This document shows positions 52,748 to 61,978 of a stretch of 64,000 nt of DNA, in pieces. Position 1 is the stretch's first letter. Every line of letters begins with the position of its first letter. Where the stretch lies: the NCBI RefSeq assembly GCF_000725545.1, contig NZ_JNZP01000029.1, positions 124,001 through 188,000 on the forward strand. Reading direction: 5' to 3'. Origin of the DNA: Streptomyces exfoliatus. GTDB taxonomy: Bacteria > Actinomycetota > Actinomycetes > Streptomycetales > Streptomycetaceae. The notes under the pieces were generated by a model, which saw only the letters and a list, made by a program, of their open reading frames with translations, ran no database searches and had not been told where the DNA came from. Made by a program: the position numbers and the translations under genes.

Positions 52748-54814
52748 TCAGCCCGCCGTCGGCGTCCAGCCGTCGAGCCAGTGCGCGGTGTCCTGGCCGG
52801 CGGCCTGTGCGTCCGTCAGGTGGGGGCGGTCCGGGTGGGAGGGGCCCGAGCCGGGGCCCGTGTTGCGGTACTCGGCGAAGCGGTCGTCCTTCCAGGAGAA
52901 GCCGCTCATGTCGGTCCAGGGGGTGGGCTTGACGGCGGCGCTGAGGACGCTGTCCCGGACGGTCGTCTGCGGGTCGAGGGTGGCGTCGCCGCCCGCGTGC
53001 CAGGGGCGTCCGAGGTAGAAGGTGCCCGGGCTGACGTCGCCGTTGACGGTGGAGCGCGTGATGAGGAATCCCTTGCGGCCGGCGGGGGTGCTGGGCGCCG
53101 TCACGTATCCGGCGGACGTGCCGTCCCAGCGCTTCTTCAGGGCGAGGACGGACCTGTCGATCACGGCCGTGGCCCGGCCGAAGACGAAGTCGACGTTGCC
53201 GATCACGTACGAGTTGGTGACGTACACCCGGCCGGTCCTGTCCTTCGCGGCGGTGTCGAGGAGCAGGGTGTCCTGGTCTCCGGTGATGATGACGCCGTCG
53301 AGGAACACCCGGTCGGCGGCGGTGCGCAGGGCCACGGCCTGGTGGCCGTTCAGGTTCCTGTTCGCCGCCTCGTCGAAGTCGTTGGAGAGGGTGAGGTTGC
53401 GCGCCTGGAAGTCGTCGGCCTCGACGGCGACGGTGGCGCTGCCGCCCGTTCCGTACGTGCCCGAGCCGTCGGGCCTCGTCATGCCGGAGGCGTGGCCCTC
53501 GACGATGACGGTGTCCTTGCGGCTTCCGCCGGTGCCCTCGATCGTGACGTGGGGCTTGTTCGAGGGGACCTTGACCGTCTCGCGGTAGACGCCGGGGGCG
53601 ACCCGGATCACGACGCGGGAGGTGCTGCCGGCCGGTACGGCGTCGACGGCCTTCTGCACGCTGGTGAACCGGCCGCTGCCGTCCTTCGCCACGGTCAGGA
53701 CGGTGGCGGCGGCGGTCGGGGCCGGAGTGGTGCCGAGGGTGGAGCGCGGGCCGGCGCCGGACCTGAGCAGGTCGGGCACGGCGGCCGTCGGGTCGGGGGT
53801 GTACGGGTAGTACGCCCTCGGGTCGAACGCCGTTCCGCCGCTCTCGTTGCGGCCGGTGGTGCCGGAGAAGACGTTGCCGCGCTGGACGAGCGCGGCGGTG
53901 GCGTCCTTGATGACGGGGTTGTTCACGCCCTGGAAGACGCTGTTCTCCAGGACCATCCGCGTCCTGCCGCGCGCGTAGTTCCCGTAGGACGAGGTGATGC
54001 CCGTGCCGGGGTCGTCCTGGAGCAGGTTGTTGTAGAGGTGGGCGTGGGCGACGTTGTCGGTGGAGGGGTTGCGCTGCTCGGTCTCGCGGATCCAGTTGTG
54101 GTGGATCGTGAGGTCGGCGGTGGCGTTCTCCGTCCAGCCGATGCCGAAGGTCTTGTTGTTGTGGCCGAGCCTGTTCCAGGAGACCGTGACGTACGTCGTG
54201 TCCTTGCGGCTGTCGATGAGCCCGTCGGCCATGTGCCGCAGGTCGTTGTGGTCGATCCAGACGTGGTGGGCGCCGTCCATCTGCACCGCGTCGAAGTCGT
54301 GTTCCTTGTCGTTCCAGACGCCCTGGTAGGAGTCCCGGATCGTCAGGTTGCGGATGATGACGTTGTGGACGCCCTGGCCGAGGAAGAAGCCTCCGCCGAC
54401 GATGTGGCCCGAGGTGCCGGAGCCGATGATCGTCTTGTCGGAGGCGACCCTGATCTCCTTGCCGGTGGGGTTCACGGTGATCGTCCCGGCCACGACGATG
54501 ACGTACGGCTCCGCGGCCGTCGCGTACTTCTCCAGGTCGGCGAGCGTCCTGACGGTGACCGTCCGCCCGTCGCGTCCGCCGTACGTGCCCTTCTGTCCGA
54601 GCGCGTCGACGGACGCGAAACCGTCGGCGACGGCGCTCGCCCACGCGGGGGCTGCGGCGCCGGCGGCCTTCGCCTCGGGCCGGGCGTCCGTGCCGAACAC
54701 GTCGAAGGCCGTGCCGTACGCCAGGACCCCTGCCGCGGTGAGCGCCGCCGGAGCACCGATCGCCAGAGCCCTTCCGCGCCTGCGGTGCCTCGCCCTGCCT
54801 CGCGTCTCGGTCAT
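52748..54814 (-). CDS. Secreted bifunctional pectate lyase (PL1) - pectinesterase (CE8) fusion
   Basis: A 688-residue protein with GAAGGA before ATG at 54814. The signal peptide (RALAIGAPAALTAAGVLAYG) is followed by a PL1 right-handed beta-helix (about 55-345) with DAVQMDGAHHVWIDHND and TYVTVSWNRLGHNNKT. A Thr/Pro/Ala linker and a CE8 pectin methylesterase beta-helix (about 365-680) follow, with GHQAVALRT, GDQDTLLLD and GNVDFVFG, the last two carrying the catalytic Asp pair. De-esterification by CE8 generates the substrate for the lyase, so the fusion couples two successive steps on homogalacturonan outside the cell. Confidence 0.92.
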   Translation of the reverse strand: MTETRGRARHRRRGRALAIGAPAALTAAGVLAYGTAFDVFGTDARPEAKAAGAAAPAWASAVADGFASVDALGQKGTYGGRDGRTVTVRTLADLEKYATAAEPYVIVVAGTITVNPTGKEIRVASDKTIIGSGTSGHIVGGGFFLGQGVHNVIIRNLTIRDSYQGVWNDKEHDFDAVQMDGAHHVWIDHNDLRHMADGLIDSRKDTTYVTVSWNRLGHNNKTFGIGWTENATADLTIHHNWIRETEQRNPSTDNVAHAHLYNNLLQDDPGTGITSSYGNYARGRTRMVLENSVFQGVNNPVIKDATAALVQRGNVFSGTTGRNESGGTAFDPRAYYPYTPDPTAAVPDLLRSGAGPRSTLGTTPAPTAAATVLTVAKDGSGRFTSVQKAVDAVPAGSTSRVVIRVAPGVYRETVKVPSNKPHVTIEGTGGSRKDTVIVEGHASGMTRPDGSGTYGTGGSATVAVEADDFQARNLTLSNDFDEAANRNLNGHQAVALRTAADRVFLDGVIITGDQDTLLLDTAAKDRTGRVYVTNSYVIGNVDFVFGRATAVIDRSVLALKKRWDGTSAGYVTAPSTPAGRKGFLITRSTVNGDVSPGTFYLGRPWHAGGDATLDPQTTVRDSVLSAAVKPTPWTDMSGFSWKDDRFAEYRNTGPGSGPSHPDRPHLTDAQAAGQDTAHWLDGWTPTAG

Positions 54815-54924
54815 GTCGTACGTCCTTCCGTCCGTGGGGGGTGCCCGCCGGGAAGGGCGGGCGGACGGTAGTCGCCGCCGGGGCGCGAAAGGTTGCCCCG
54901 GGTCTCGGGCGTTCCTCGGCCGGA

Positions 54925-56190
54925 TCAGGCGCGGCCGGCCGCCAGGTCCGTCAGGCGGGCGAGGACGCGGCCGCCCGAGGCGGAGAGTCCGTCGTGCTCC
55001 CACTCGTTGGTGACCCAGACGCGGGTGGCTCCGATCTCGCGCGCCGTACGCAGGGAGAGGCCCGCGTCGACGTACATGTCGTCGTGGTGGACGATCGCGG
55101 CGAGCGGCACCCTGTTGGCGGCGAGGCGGTGCGGGTCGTACAGGGGCGGCCAGTCGGAGCGGGCGGCGAGCAGATCCGCGGCGTCCGCGAAGGGGCGCAG
55201 GCCCGCGATCTCCCGGAACATCCAGGGGTACATCATCTCGCCGGTCAGCAGGAGCGGATCGGCGTCCCCGGCGAACTCGGGGAAGGCCGCCAGGGCGCGG
55301 GAGGCGGCCCAGCCGGTGGGTCCCTCGCCCTGCCCGTACAGCGATTCCTGGAGGACGGCGAAGAGCGGGTCGCCGGTGAAGCCGGTCAGGGACATCACCT
55401 GATGGAGGAAGGTGTCGCTCAACTCCCCTGCGGCGTCGAAGGCTTCGTCGAGAAGCCAGTGGACGCGCTCGAATCCGTCGCCCATGCCGAGCGCGAGTCC
55501 GAGGGTGCGCAGCCGGTGGGGGGTGAGGCGGTCGCCGTTCGGCAGGCGGATGTCGTCGGACGCGAGGAGGTCGGCGATCCTCCGGAGCCGGGCGGCGTCC
55601 TCGGGGTAGCGGGCGTAGAGGCCGAGGACCCGGTCGCGGACGCGGGGGTAGGTGCGGGCGTACACGTCGTCGGCGGTGGCGGTCAGGCCGGGGAGGCCTC
55701 CGGCGACGTAGCAGGCGCGTAGTCCCGCGGGTGCCTGGGACAGGTAGGTGAGGGTGATGAAGCCGCCGTAGCTCTGCCCGAGCGTCTCCCAGGGGGCGTC
55801 GCCGCAGAGGGTGCGGCGGATCAGTTCCGCGTCGGCGACGATCGCGTCGGCGCGGAAGTGGGAGAGGTGCGCGGCGAGTCGGTCGGGCGAGGCGAACCGG
55901 GCGGCGGAGCGCGCGGTGACCGGGGTGGAGCGGCCGGTGCCGCGCTGGTCGAGGAGCAGCACCCGGTGGGTCTTCAGCGCGTGGGGCAGCCAGCCGGGCG
56001 AACCCGCCGTCGGGCGGGGCGACTTGCCGCCGGGACCGCCCTGGAGGTAGAGCAGCCACGGGAGCCGCTCGCCGGCACGGGACGGGTCGGCGACCTCGCG
56101 GGCGAAGACCTCGATGGTGGGCCCTCCGGGGGCCCGGTGGTCCAGGGGGACGGTGAAGGTGTGGTCGACGGTGGCGTACGCGGGGTTCAT
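54925..56190 (-). CDS. Prolyl aminopeptidase (S33 alpha/beta hydrolase)
   Basis: A 421-residue hydrolase with GAAGGA before ATG at 56190. LQGGPGGKSP is the oxyanion loop typical of proline iminopeptidases, GQSYGG the nucleophile elbow, DQRGTGRST the following motif, and VTNEWEHDGL near the C-terminus supplies the catalytic His. There is no signal peptide. It releases N-terminal proline from peptides. Its position beside the hydroxyproline cluster suggests handling of Pro/Hyp peptides, for example from plant extensins; this is inference. Confidence 0.85.
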   Translation of the reverse strand: MNPAYATVDHTFTVPLDHRAPGGPTIEVFAREVADPSRAGERLPWLLYLQGGPGGKSPRPTAGSPGWLPHALKTHRVLLLDQRGTGRSTPVTARSAARFASPDRLAAHLSHFRADAIVADAELIRRTLCGDAPWETLGQSYGGFITLTYLSQAPAGLRACYVAGGLPGLTATADDVYARTYPRVRDRVLGLYARYPEDAARLRRIADLLASDDIRLPNGDRLTPHRLRTLGLALGMGDGFERVHWLLDEAFDAAGELSDTFLHQVMSLTGFTGDPLFAVLQESLYGQGEGPTGWAASRALAAFPEFAGDADPLLLTGEMMYPWMFREIAGLRPFADAADLLAARSDWPPLYDPHRLAANRVPLAAIVHHDDMYVDAGLSLRTAREIGATRVWVTNEWEHDGLSASGGRVLARLTDLAAGRA

Positions 56191-56294
56191 GGGTTCCTTC
56201 CACGGCCGGGGAACGGCCGGTCGGATGTGGCAGGTCATCGGAGGGTGGCCGTCGTCCGCCCGCCGAGAGGAACCCACACCCTCCGCCGGCCGGT

Positions 56295-56978
56295 CTACCG
56301 GCCCCCGGCCGGCCCTTCGCCCTTCGCCCACAGGGAGCGGACGTGGCCGAGGTGCCGGGTCATGCACTTCTCCGCGCCCTTGGCGTCACCGGCGAGCATC
56401 AGGTCGAGCAGCTCCAGGTGCTCCTCGGCCGACGGGATGAGGTCGCCGCTCTCGTCCAGGGCGGTGAGCCCGTACAGCCGTGACCGCTTGCGCAGTTCGC
56501 CGACGGTCTCGACGAGGCGTTCGTTGCCCGCGAGGCCGAGCAGGGTGAGGTGGAAGAGACGGTCCGCCTCCAGGTAGCCGATGAGGTCGTGCTCGCGGGC
56601 GGCGCGGACGATGTCCTCGGCGACGGGCCGGAGTGCTTCGAGGTCCTCGCGGGCGGCGATCCGGGTGACCCTGCCGACCATGGGGATCTCGATGAGCGCG
56701 CGGATCTCGGTGTACTGGTCGAGGTCGCGCTCGTCGACCTCGGTGACCCGGAACCCCTTGTTGCGCACGGGCTCGACGAGGCCCTCGCGGGCCAGGTCGA
56801 GCATGGCCTCCCGGACCGGGGTGGCCGAGATGCCGAAGTCCTCGGCGAGGGTCGGCGCCGAGTACACCACCCCGGGCCGCAGCTCGCCCGAGATCAGGGC
56901 GGCCCGCAGGGCGTGGGCGACCTGGTCGCGCAGCCGCTCCCGGGAGGCGTTGAGGTCGCGGTGGGTCAGGTGCCCCAT
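56295..56978 (-). CDS. GntR-family (FCD) regulator of the hydroxyproline cluster
   Basis: A 227-residue protein with a winged-helix domain (about 15-75, LRDQVAHALRAALISGELRP, then FGISATPVREAMLDLAREG) and a C-terminal FCD ligand domain with D-x(3)-H-type metal residues (DRLFHLTLLGLAGN, HLELLDLMLAGD, RHLGHV). ATG at 56978 follows GAAGGGAT. It is the last gene of the minus-strand hydroxyproline run and probably controls it. FCD regulators bind short palindromes; a repeated AGTNNNATTTCACA-like motif in the cluster is the candidate. Confidence 0.87.
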   Translation of the reverse strand: MGHLTHRDLNASRERLRDQVAHALRAALISGELRPGVVYSAPTLAEDFGISATPVREAMLDLAREGLVEPVRNKGFRVTEVDERDLDQYTEIRALIEIPMVGRVTRIAAREDLEALRPVAEDIVRAAREHDLIGYLEADRLFHLTLLGLAGNERLVETVGELRKRSRLYGLTALDESGDLIPSAEEHLELLDLMLAGDAKGAEKCMTRHLGHVRSLWAKGEGPAGGR

Positions 56979-57004
56979 GACGGTGGTGATCCCTTCGTTC
57001 CGGT

Positions 57005-57028
57005 TGACATCACCACCGTACGATGTCA
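57005..57028. promoter_or_regulatory. Inverted repeat upstream of the GntR gene
   Basis: TGACATC / GATGTCA, 7-bp arms separated by 10 bp, 27 bp before the GntR start and overlapping the aldehyde dehydrogenase stop. It shares TGACAT with the operator candidate at 60403. Confidence 0.45.
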
Positions 57029-58411
57029 CGCCGCGGGGCCCGCCGGTGCCAGGGTGTAGGTCCGGCCGGAGGTGTAGAACTCCAGGGCCGCCCCGCCCTG
57101 CTCGCGCGCCCCCTGGCTGGACTGCTTGGCGCCGCCGAACGGCAGGTGGAAGTCGACGCCGGTGGACGGGGCGTTGATCCGGATCATGCCGGTGTCGAGC
57201 AGGTCGAGGCCGGTCAGGGCCGTGTTCAGATCGGCGGTGTGGACCGAGGTGACCAGGCCGTACGGAACGGAGTTGGTGATCCGGACCGCGTGGGCGAGGT
57301 CGTCGGCGGCCAGCAGGGAGGCGACGGGTCCGAAGACCTCCTCGCGCAGCAGCCGGTGCCCCGGGTCGACCTTCTCGACGAGGGTCGGGGCCGTGTACCA
57401 GCCGGTCCTGTCGGGCACGGTGCCGCCCGCGAGGACGGAGAGTCCCCGGCCGGCCTCGGCGGTCCGGTCGCGGGCCGCCTCGTGGATGAGGGGCCCGCAC
57501 ACGGTGGCCGGGTCGGCCGGGTCGCCGACGGGGAGGGCGCGCAGCGCCTCGGAGAGCGCCTCGCGCAGCGGGTCGAGGGCGGCGCCGACCGCGACGACGC
57601 GGCTGGTGGCGGTGCACTTCTGGCCCGCGTACCCGGCGATGGAGGCGGCGATGTGGGCGGCCGCCTGTCCGATGTCCGCGTCCGGCAGGACGAGGGCCGC
57701 GTTGAGGCCGCCCATCTCGGCCTGTACGGGGATGCCTCGGGCGGTCGCGGCCCGGACCACGGACCGGCCGACGGGGGTGGAGCCGGTGAAGGAGACGACG
57801 TCGGCGGCGGAGACGACCGCGTTGCCTTCGGTCGCCCCGCCGGGCAGGACGGTGAACACCGACGCGGGCAGGGCCTGCCGCACGATCTCCGCCAGGCGCA
57901 GGGCGCACGCCGTGGCCTCGGGTGCGGGCTTGAGGACGACCGTGTTCCCCGCGGCGAGGGCCGGGGCGGCCTTCCAGGTGGGGATGGCGAAGGGGAAGTT
58001 CCAGGGGGTGACGAGCCCGGCCACGCCGTGGGGTCGCCGGCGGGTCAGGAGCAGTCCGGGTCCCGCCGCGGTCTCGTGGACGGCGCCGGTCGCCTCGAAC
58101 GGGGCCTGGGCGTAGTACCGCCAGATCGCGACGGTCCTGGCCACCTCCGCCCTCGCCTCGCTGAGCGGCTTGCCCACCTCGCGTACGGCCAGGTCGGCCA
58201 GTTCACCGGCGGCGGACTCGATGCCGGCGGCGACGGCGGCCAGGGCGGCCGAGCGGGCGGCGGCGCCGGCGAGCAGCCAGCCCGGCTGCGCCGCCCTGGC
58301 CCGTTCGACGGTGTCGACCGCCGCGAAGGCGCCGGGTGCCGGGATCCGCAGGAGGACGTCGGCCGGGTCGGCCGGGTTGTGGGAGGTGACGGTGGGAGCT
58401 GCGTCGGTCAC
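57026..58411 (-). CDS. Aldehyde dehydrogenase, probable 2,5-dioxopentanoate (alpha-ketoglutarate semialdehyde) dehydrogenase
   Basis: A 461-residue NAD(P)-dependent aldehyde dehydrogenase with TPWNFPFAIPTWK (cofactor site), EMGGLNAALV (catalytic Glu) and AGQKCTATSR (nucleophile C266). GTG at 58411 overlaps the epimerase stop by GTGA. In hydroxyproline catabolism this enzyme oxidises the semialdehyde made by the deaminase to 2-oxoglutarate, which enters the TCA cycle. The role is inferred from the operon. Confidence 0.88.
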   Translation of the reverse strand: MTDAAPTVTSHNPADPADVLLRIPAPGAFAAVDTVERARAAQPGWLLAGAAARSAALAAVAAGIESAAGELADLAVREVGKPLSEARAEVARTVAIWRYYAQAPFEATGAVHETAAGPGLLLTRRRPHGVAGLVTPWNFPFAIPTWKAAPALAAGNTVVLKPAPEATACALRLAEIVRQALPASVFTVLPGGATEGNAVVSAADVVSFTGSTPVGRSVVRAATARGIPVQAEMGGLNAALVLPDADIGQAAAHIAASIAGYAGQKCTATSRVVAVGAALDPLREALSEALRALPVGDPADPATVCGPLIHEAARDRTAEAGRGLSVLAGGTVPDRTGWYTAPTLVEKVDPGHRLLREEVFGPVASLLAADDLAHAVRITNSVPYGLVTSVHTADLNTALTGLDLLDTGMIRINAPSTGVDFHLPFGGAKQSSQGAREQGGAALEFYTSGRTYTLAPAGPAA

Positions 58412-59412
58412 AGGAGGAAGCCTCCGGGGAAGGGGTCGTGCGGGTCGAGGAAGTACTGCGCGGTGCCGGTGATCCAGGCGCGGCCGGTGACGGTCGGGAC
58501 GACCGCCGGGATGCCGCCGACCTCCGTCTCGGCGGTGAGCCGGCCGATGAACCGGGTCCCGATGAAGGACTCGTTGACGAAGTCCCGGCCGAGCGGAAGC
58601 TCGCCCCTGGCGTGCAGCTGGGCCATGCGTGCCGAGGTGCCGGTGCCGCACGGGGAGCGGTCGAACCAGCCGGGGTGGATGGCCATCGCGTGCCGTGAGT
58701 GCAGGGCGTCCGAGCCGGGCGCGGTGAGGTGGACGTGCTTGAGCCCGGCGATCTCCTGCCGCGTCGGGTGCGCGGGCCGGTCGGGCGAGGCGTTGATGGC
58801 GTCCATGACGGCGAGTCCGGCGGCGAGCAGGTCGTCCTTGCGGTCGCGGTCGAAGGGCAGGCCCAGGTCGTCCAGGGAGACGAAGGCGTAGAAGTTGCCG
58901 CCGTAGGCCAGGTCGTAGGTGACCGTACCGTATCCCGGGACGACCACCTTCCGGTCGAGACCCACGCAGAACGCGGGCACGTTGGTGAAGGTGGCCGACT
59001 TCGCGGCGCCGTCCTCCACCTGGACGTCGACGCTCACGAGTCCCGCCGGGGTGTCGAGCCGGACCGTCGTCACGGGTTCGACCACCGGCACCATGCCGGT
59101 CTCGACGAGGACGGTGGCGACGCCGATGGTGCCGTGCCCGCACATCGGCAGGAGCCCGGAGACCTCGATGTAGAGGACGCCGTAGTCGGCGTCGGGGCGG
59201 GTGGGCGGCTGCAGGATCGCGCCGCTCATCGCCGCGTGACCGCGCGGCTCGAACATCAGGAGCGTACGGAGGTGGTCCATGTGCTCGATGAAGTGCAGCC
59301 GCTTCTCGGCCATCGTGGCACCGGGAACGACCCCGACGCCGCCGGTGATGACCCGCGTGGGCATGCCCTCGGTGTGCGAGTCGACGGCGTGGAAGACATG
59401 ACGCGTACGCAC
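58408..59412 (-). CDS. 4-hydroxyproline 2-epimerase (proline racemase family)
   Basis: A 334-residue enzyme with the two catalytic Cys of epimerases: C91 in LPMCGHGT and C255 in SPCGTGTSA. It interconverts trans-4-hydroxy-L-proline and cis-4-hydroxy-D-proline, the first pathway step. Having Cys at both sites separates it from dehydratases, which have Thr at the second. It begins 60 bp after the deaminase stop and is coupled to the aldehyde dehydrogenase. Confidence 0.92.
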   Translation of the reverse strand: MRTRHVFHAVDSHTEGMPTRVITGGVGVVPGATMAEKRLHFIEHMDHLRTLLMFEPRGHAAMSGAILQPPTRPDADYGVLYIEVSGLLPMCGHGTIGVATVLVETGMVPVVEPVTTVRLDTPAGLVSVDVQVEDGAAKSATFTNVPAFCVGLDRKVVVPGYGTVTYDLAYGGNFYAFVSLDDLGLPFDRDRKDDLLAAGLAVMDAINASPDRPAHPTRQEIAGLKHVHLTAPGSDALHSRHAMAIHPGWFDRSPCGTGTSARMAQLHARGELPLGRDFVNESFIGTRFIGRLTAETEVGGIPAVVPTVTGRAWITGTAQYFLDPHDPFPGGFLL

Positions 59413-59472
59413 GGGGTTCCTTTCGGTGGAGGGGGTGCCGTGACCGTCGACGACGGCGGTCGGCGGCGGCGG

Positions 59473-60381
59473 TCAGCGGTGGCCGTCGGCGACGGCCTTC
59501 TCGGTCGCGGTGCGCACACCGCTCTCGATCGCGCCGGTGAGCGGGTGCCTCGGCGGACGGGTGGGACCGCCCCGGCGGCCCGCGATGTCCATGGACAGCT
59601 TGATGGACTGGACGAACTCGGTCTTGGAGTCCCAGCGCAGGAGGGAGTGGAGGGACCTGTAGAGCGGCACGGCGGTGGCGAGGTCGCCCGCGACGGCCGC
59701 GTGGTAGAGCTGGGCGCAGCTCGCGGGGAAGGCGTTGGGGTAGCCGGCGATCCAGCCGACGGCGCCGGCCACGGCCAGTTCCAGGAGGACGTCGTCGGCG
59801 CCGATGAGCAGGTCGAGTTCGGGGGCGAGTTCGGCGATCTCGTACGCCCTGCGGACGTCACCGCTGAACTCCTTGACGGCGACGATGCTGCCGTCGCCGT
59901 GCAGGCGGGCGAGGAGGTCGGGGGTGAGGTCGACCTTGGTGTCGATCGGGTTGTTGTACGCGACGACCGGGATGCCCGCGCCCGACACCTCGGAGTAGTG
60001 GGCGCGCACGGCCTCCGGGTCGGCGCGGTAGGCGTTGGGCGGCAGGAGCAGGACGGAGCCGCAGCCGGCCTCCGCGGCCTGCTCGGCCCAGCGGCGGGAC
60101 TCGGCGCTGCCGTAGGCGGCGACGCCGGGCATGACCCGCGCGCCGTCGCCGGCGGCTTCGACGGCGGTACGGACCACCTGGGCGCGTTCCTGGTCGGTGA
60201 GGGTCTGGTACTCGCCGAGGGAGCCGTTCGGGACGACGCCGTCGCAGCCCTGGGCGATCAGCCAGGCCACGTGCTCGGCGTAGGCGTCGTGATCGACGGT
60301 CAGGTCCTCGCGGAAGGGCAGGGTGGTGGCGACCATGATGCCGCGCCAGGGACGGGTGGGGCTCCAGTTGGTGTCGCTCAT
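59473..60381 (-). CDS. 1-pyrroline-4-hydroxy-2-carboxylate deaminase (DHDPS family)
   Basis: A 302-residue DapA-like aldolase-fold enzyme with Schiff-base Lys K170 in IVAVKEFSGD and the GxxGE loop VPNGSLGEY. In hydroxyproline pathways this family member deaminates the pyrroline product of D-hydroxyproline dehydrogenase to alpha-ketoglutarate semialdehyde. It is the first gene of the run deaminase-epimerase-aldehyde dehydrogenase-GntR. A candidate operator TGTGACATTTCACA lies 22 bp upstream. Confidence 0.88.
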   Translation of the reverse strand: MSDTNWSPTRPWRGIMVATTLPFREDLTVDHDAYAEHVAWLIAQGCDGVVPNGSLGEYQTLTDQERAQVVRTAVEAAGDGARVMPGVAAYGSAESRRWAEQAAEAGCGSVLLLPPNAYRADPEAVRAHYSEVSGAGIPVVAYNNPIDTKVDLTPDLLARLHGDGSIVAVKEFSGDVRRAYEIAELAPELDLLIGADDVLLELAVAGAVGWIAGYPNAFPASCAQLYHAAVAGDLATAVPLYRSLHSLLRWDSKTEFVQSIKLSMDIAGRRGGPTRPPRHPLTGAIESGVRTATEKAVADGHR

Positions 60382-60402
60382 GTCGAGGACCTTTCTATAG
60401 CG

Positions 60403-60416
60403 TGTGACATTTCACA
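60403..60416. promoter_or_regulatory. Candidate GntR operator before the deaminase gene
   Basis: TGTGACATTTCACA contains the perfect inverted repeat TGTGA-N4-TCACA. Related 14-mers (11 of 14 matches) occur at 63487, 63607 and 63627. Confidence 0.7.
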
Positions 60417-60424
60417 AGGGGGGG

Positions 60425-60450
60425 AGGAAGGGGCCGCTCGGCCCCTTCCT
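60425..60450 (-). terminator. Terminator of the D-hydroxyproline dehydrogenase operon
   Basis: AGGAAGGGGCC / GGCCCCTTCCT, an 11-bp perfect stem with a GCTC tetraloop. Between it and the alpha-subunit stop lies (TTCGGTC)4 at 60455-60482, a 7-bp tandem repeat. Confidence 0.8.
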
Positions 60451-60481
60451 CGAGTTCGGTCTTCGGTCTTCGGTCTTCGGT

Positions 60482-61978
60482 CTAGGGAGTGCAGGGGCGC
60501 GGCGCGGTCGCTCCGGCGGCCTCGGTCTCCGCCCCACCGAGCGCGGCCAGGGTCGCCAGCGGTACGGGGACGGCGAACGGGCGCCGCTCGGCGGGCGGTT
60601 CGGCGGTTCGCCCGTCCGCCGCGAGGCAGGCCACGGCCGATCCGCACATCCGGCCCTGGCACCACCCCATCCCGGCCCGGGTCAGGAGCTTCACGGTCCG
60701 CGCGTCCCGCGCCCCGAGATCGGCGACCGCCTCGCGCACCCGCCCCGCGGTCACCTCCTCGCACCGGCACACGTCCGTGTCGTCCTCCAGCCAGGCGGAC
60801 CAGCCGGGGCCCGGGGCGTGCGCGGCGGACATGACGTCCGCGAAGACCCGCATCCGGTCCCGGCGGCGGCGGAGTTCGCCGACCCGGCCGGCGTCCGCCC
60901 GGCGGCCCTTCAGCCGTGCGGCCACCGCCCGTCCGGCCAGCTCCCCCTCGGTGCGGGCGAGTTCGGCGCCTCCCACGCCGCCGGTCTCACCCGCCGCCCA
61001 CAGTCCGGGCACCGAGGTCTCCTGGAGGTCGTCCAGAGCGAGGCCGAGGGTGCCGTCGGGCAGCGGACGGGTGTCGCAGCCGAGGGCGGTGGCCAGCTCG
61101 ATCTGGGGGACGAGGCCGTGCCCGACGGCCAGTGCGTCGCAGACGATCCGGCGGCCCGTCCCCCGTACGGGCCGCCAGTCGGCGTCGAGGCGGCTGATGG
61201 TGACGGCCTCCACCCGGTCGGTGCCGTGCACCTCGGTGACCGCGCTGCGCGGCAGCACCCGCACACGGTGCCTGAGCAGCGCGGCCCCGTGCACCAGGGC
61301 CTCGGCGGCCTTCGCCGGGTTGGCGGCGAGCACCCGGGGGCTGCGGGCGTACCGCAGATAGCCCGCGGCCTCGACCACGGCCGGCACCCGCGCGCCGGCC
61401 GCGGCGAGCGAGGAGGCGACGGCGAGCAGCAGGGGGCCGCTGCCCGCGACGACGACGCGCCGTCCGGGCAGCACGAGCCCGGACTTGAGCATGGCCTGCG
61501 CTCCCCCGGCGCCGACGACGCCGGGCAGGGTCCAGCCGGGGAAGGGCAGTTGACGCTCGTACGCGCCGGTGGCGAGGAGCAGTGTCCGGGCGCGGATCAG
61601 GGCGGGCGCCTCGGCCGTCCCGTCGGCGCCGGTGACCGCGTGCACGGACCAGGTCCCGTCGGCCTCGCGCACGGTGGACCACACATGGTGTCCTGAGAGG
61701 TGGTCGACGGTGCTCTCGGCGAGGCGTCGCCGCAGGCCGGAGAAGGCGGACCAGGCGTGGTGCAGGGCCTCGGGGCGTACCGCGCCGAGGGCGGGTGCCG
61801 GGTGCCGGTAGAACTGCCCGCCGGACTGTGGCGAGGAGTCCAGCAGGGCGACGGAGAGTCCGAGTTCGGCGGCGGTGACGGCACCGGCGAGTCCCGCGGA
61901 GCCCGCGCCGACGACCGCGAGGTCGTACGGTGCGCGCGGGTCGCGGCCGGTTTCCGCTTCAGACGGTGAGGCGGTCAT
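60482..61978 (-). CDS. FAD-dependent D-hydroxyproline dehydrogenase, alpha (HcnB-like) subunit
   Basis: A 498-residue flavoprotein with an N-terminal FAD motif VVGAGSAGLAGAVTAAELG, a second nucleotide motif VVAGSGPLLLAVASSL, and a C-terminal BFD-like [2Fe-2S] region (CRCEE, then CQGRMCG). With the small ferredoxin-like and the HcnC-like subunits it forms the heteromeric dye-linked dehydrogenase that oxidises cis-4-hydroxy-D-proline. It overlaps the small subunit gene by 20 bp. Confidence 0.88.
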   Translation of the reverse strand: MTASPSEAETGRDPRAPYDLAVVGAGSAGLAGAVTAAELGLSVALLDSSPQSGGQFYRHPAPALGAVRPEALHHAWSAFSGLRRRLAESTVDHLSGHHVWSTVREADGTWSVHAVTGADGTAEAPALIRARTLLLATGAYERQLPFPGWTLPGVVGAGGAQAMLKSGLVLPGRRVVVAGSGPLLLAVASSLAAAGARVPAVVEAAGYLRYARSPRVLAANPAKAAEALVHGAALLRHRVRVLPRSAVTEVHGTDRVEAVTISRLDADWRPVRGTGRRIVCDALAVGHGLVPQIELATALGCDTRPLPDGTLGLALDDLQETSVPGLWAAGETGGVGGAELARTEGELAGRAVAARLKGRRADAGRVGELRRRRDRMRVFADVMSAAHAPGPGWSAWLEDDTDVCRCEEVTAGRVREAVADLGARDARTVKLLTRAGMGWCQGRMCGSAVACLAADGRTAEPPAERRPFAVPVPLATLAALGGAETEAAGATAPRPCTP

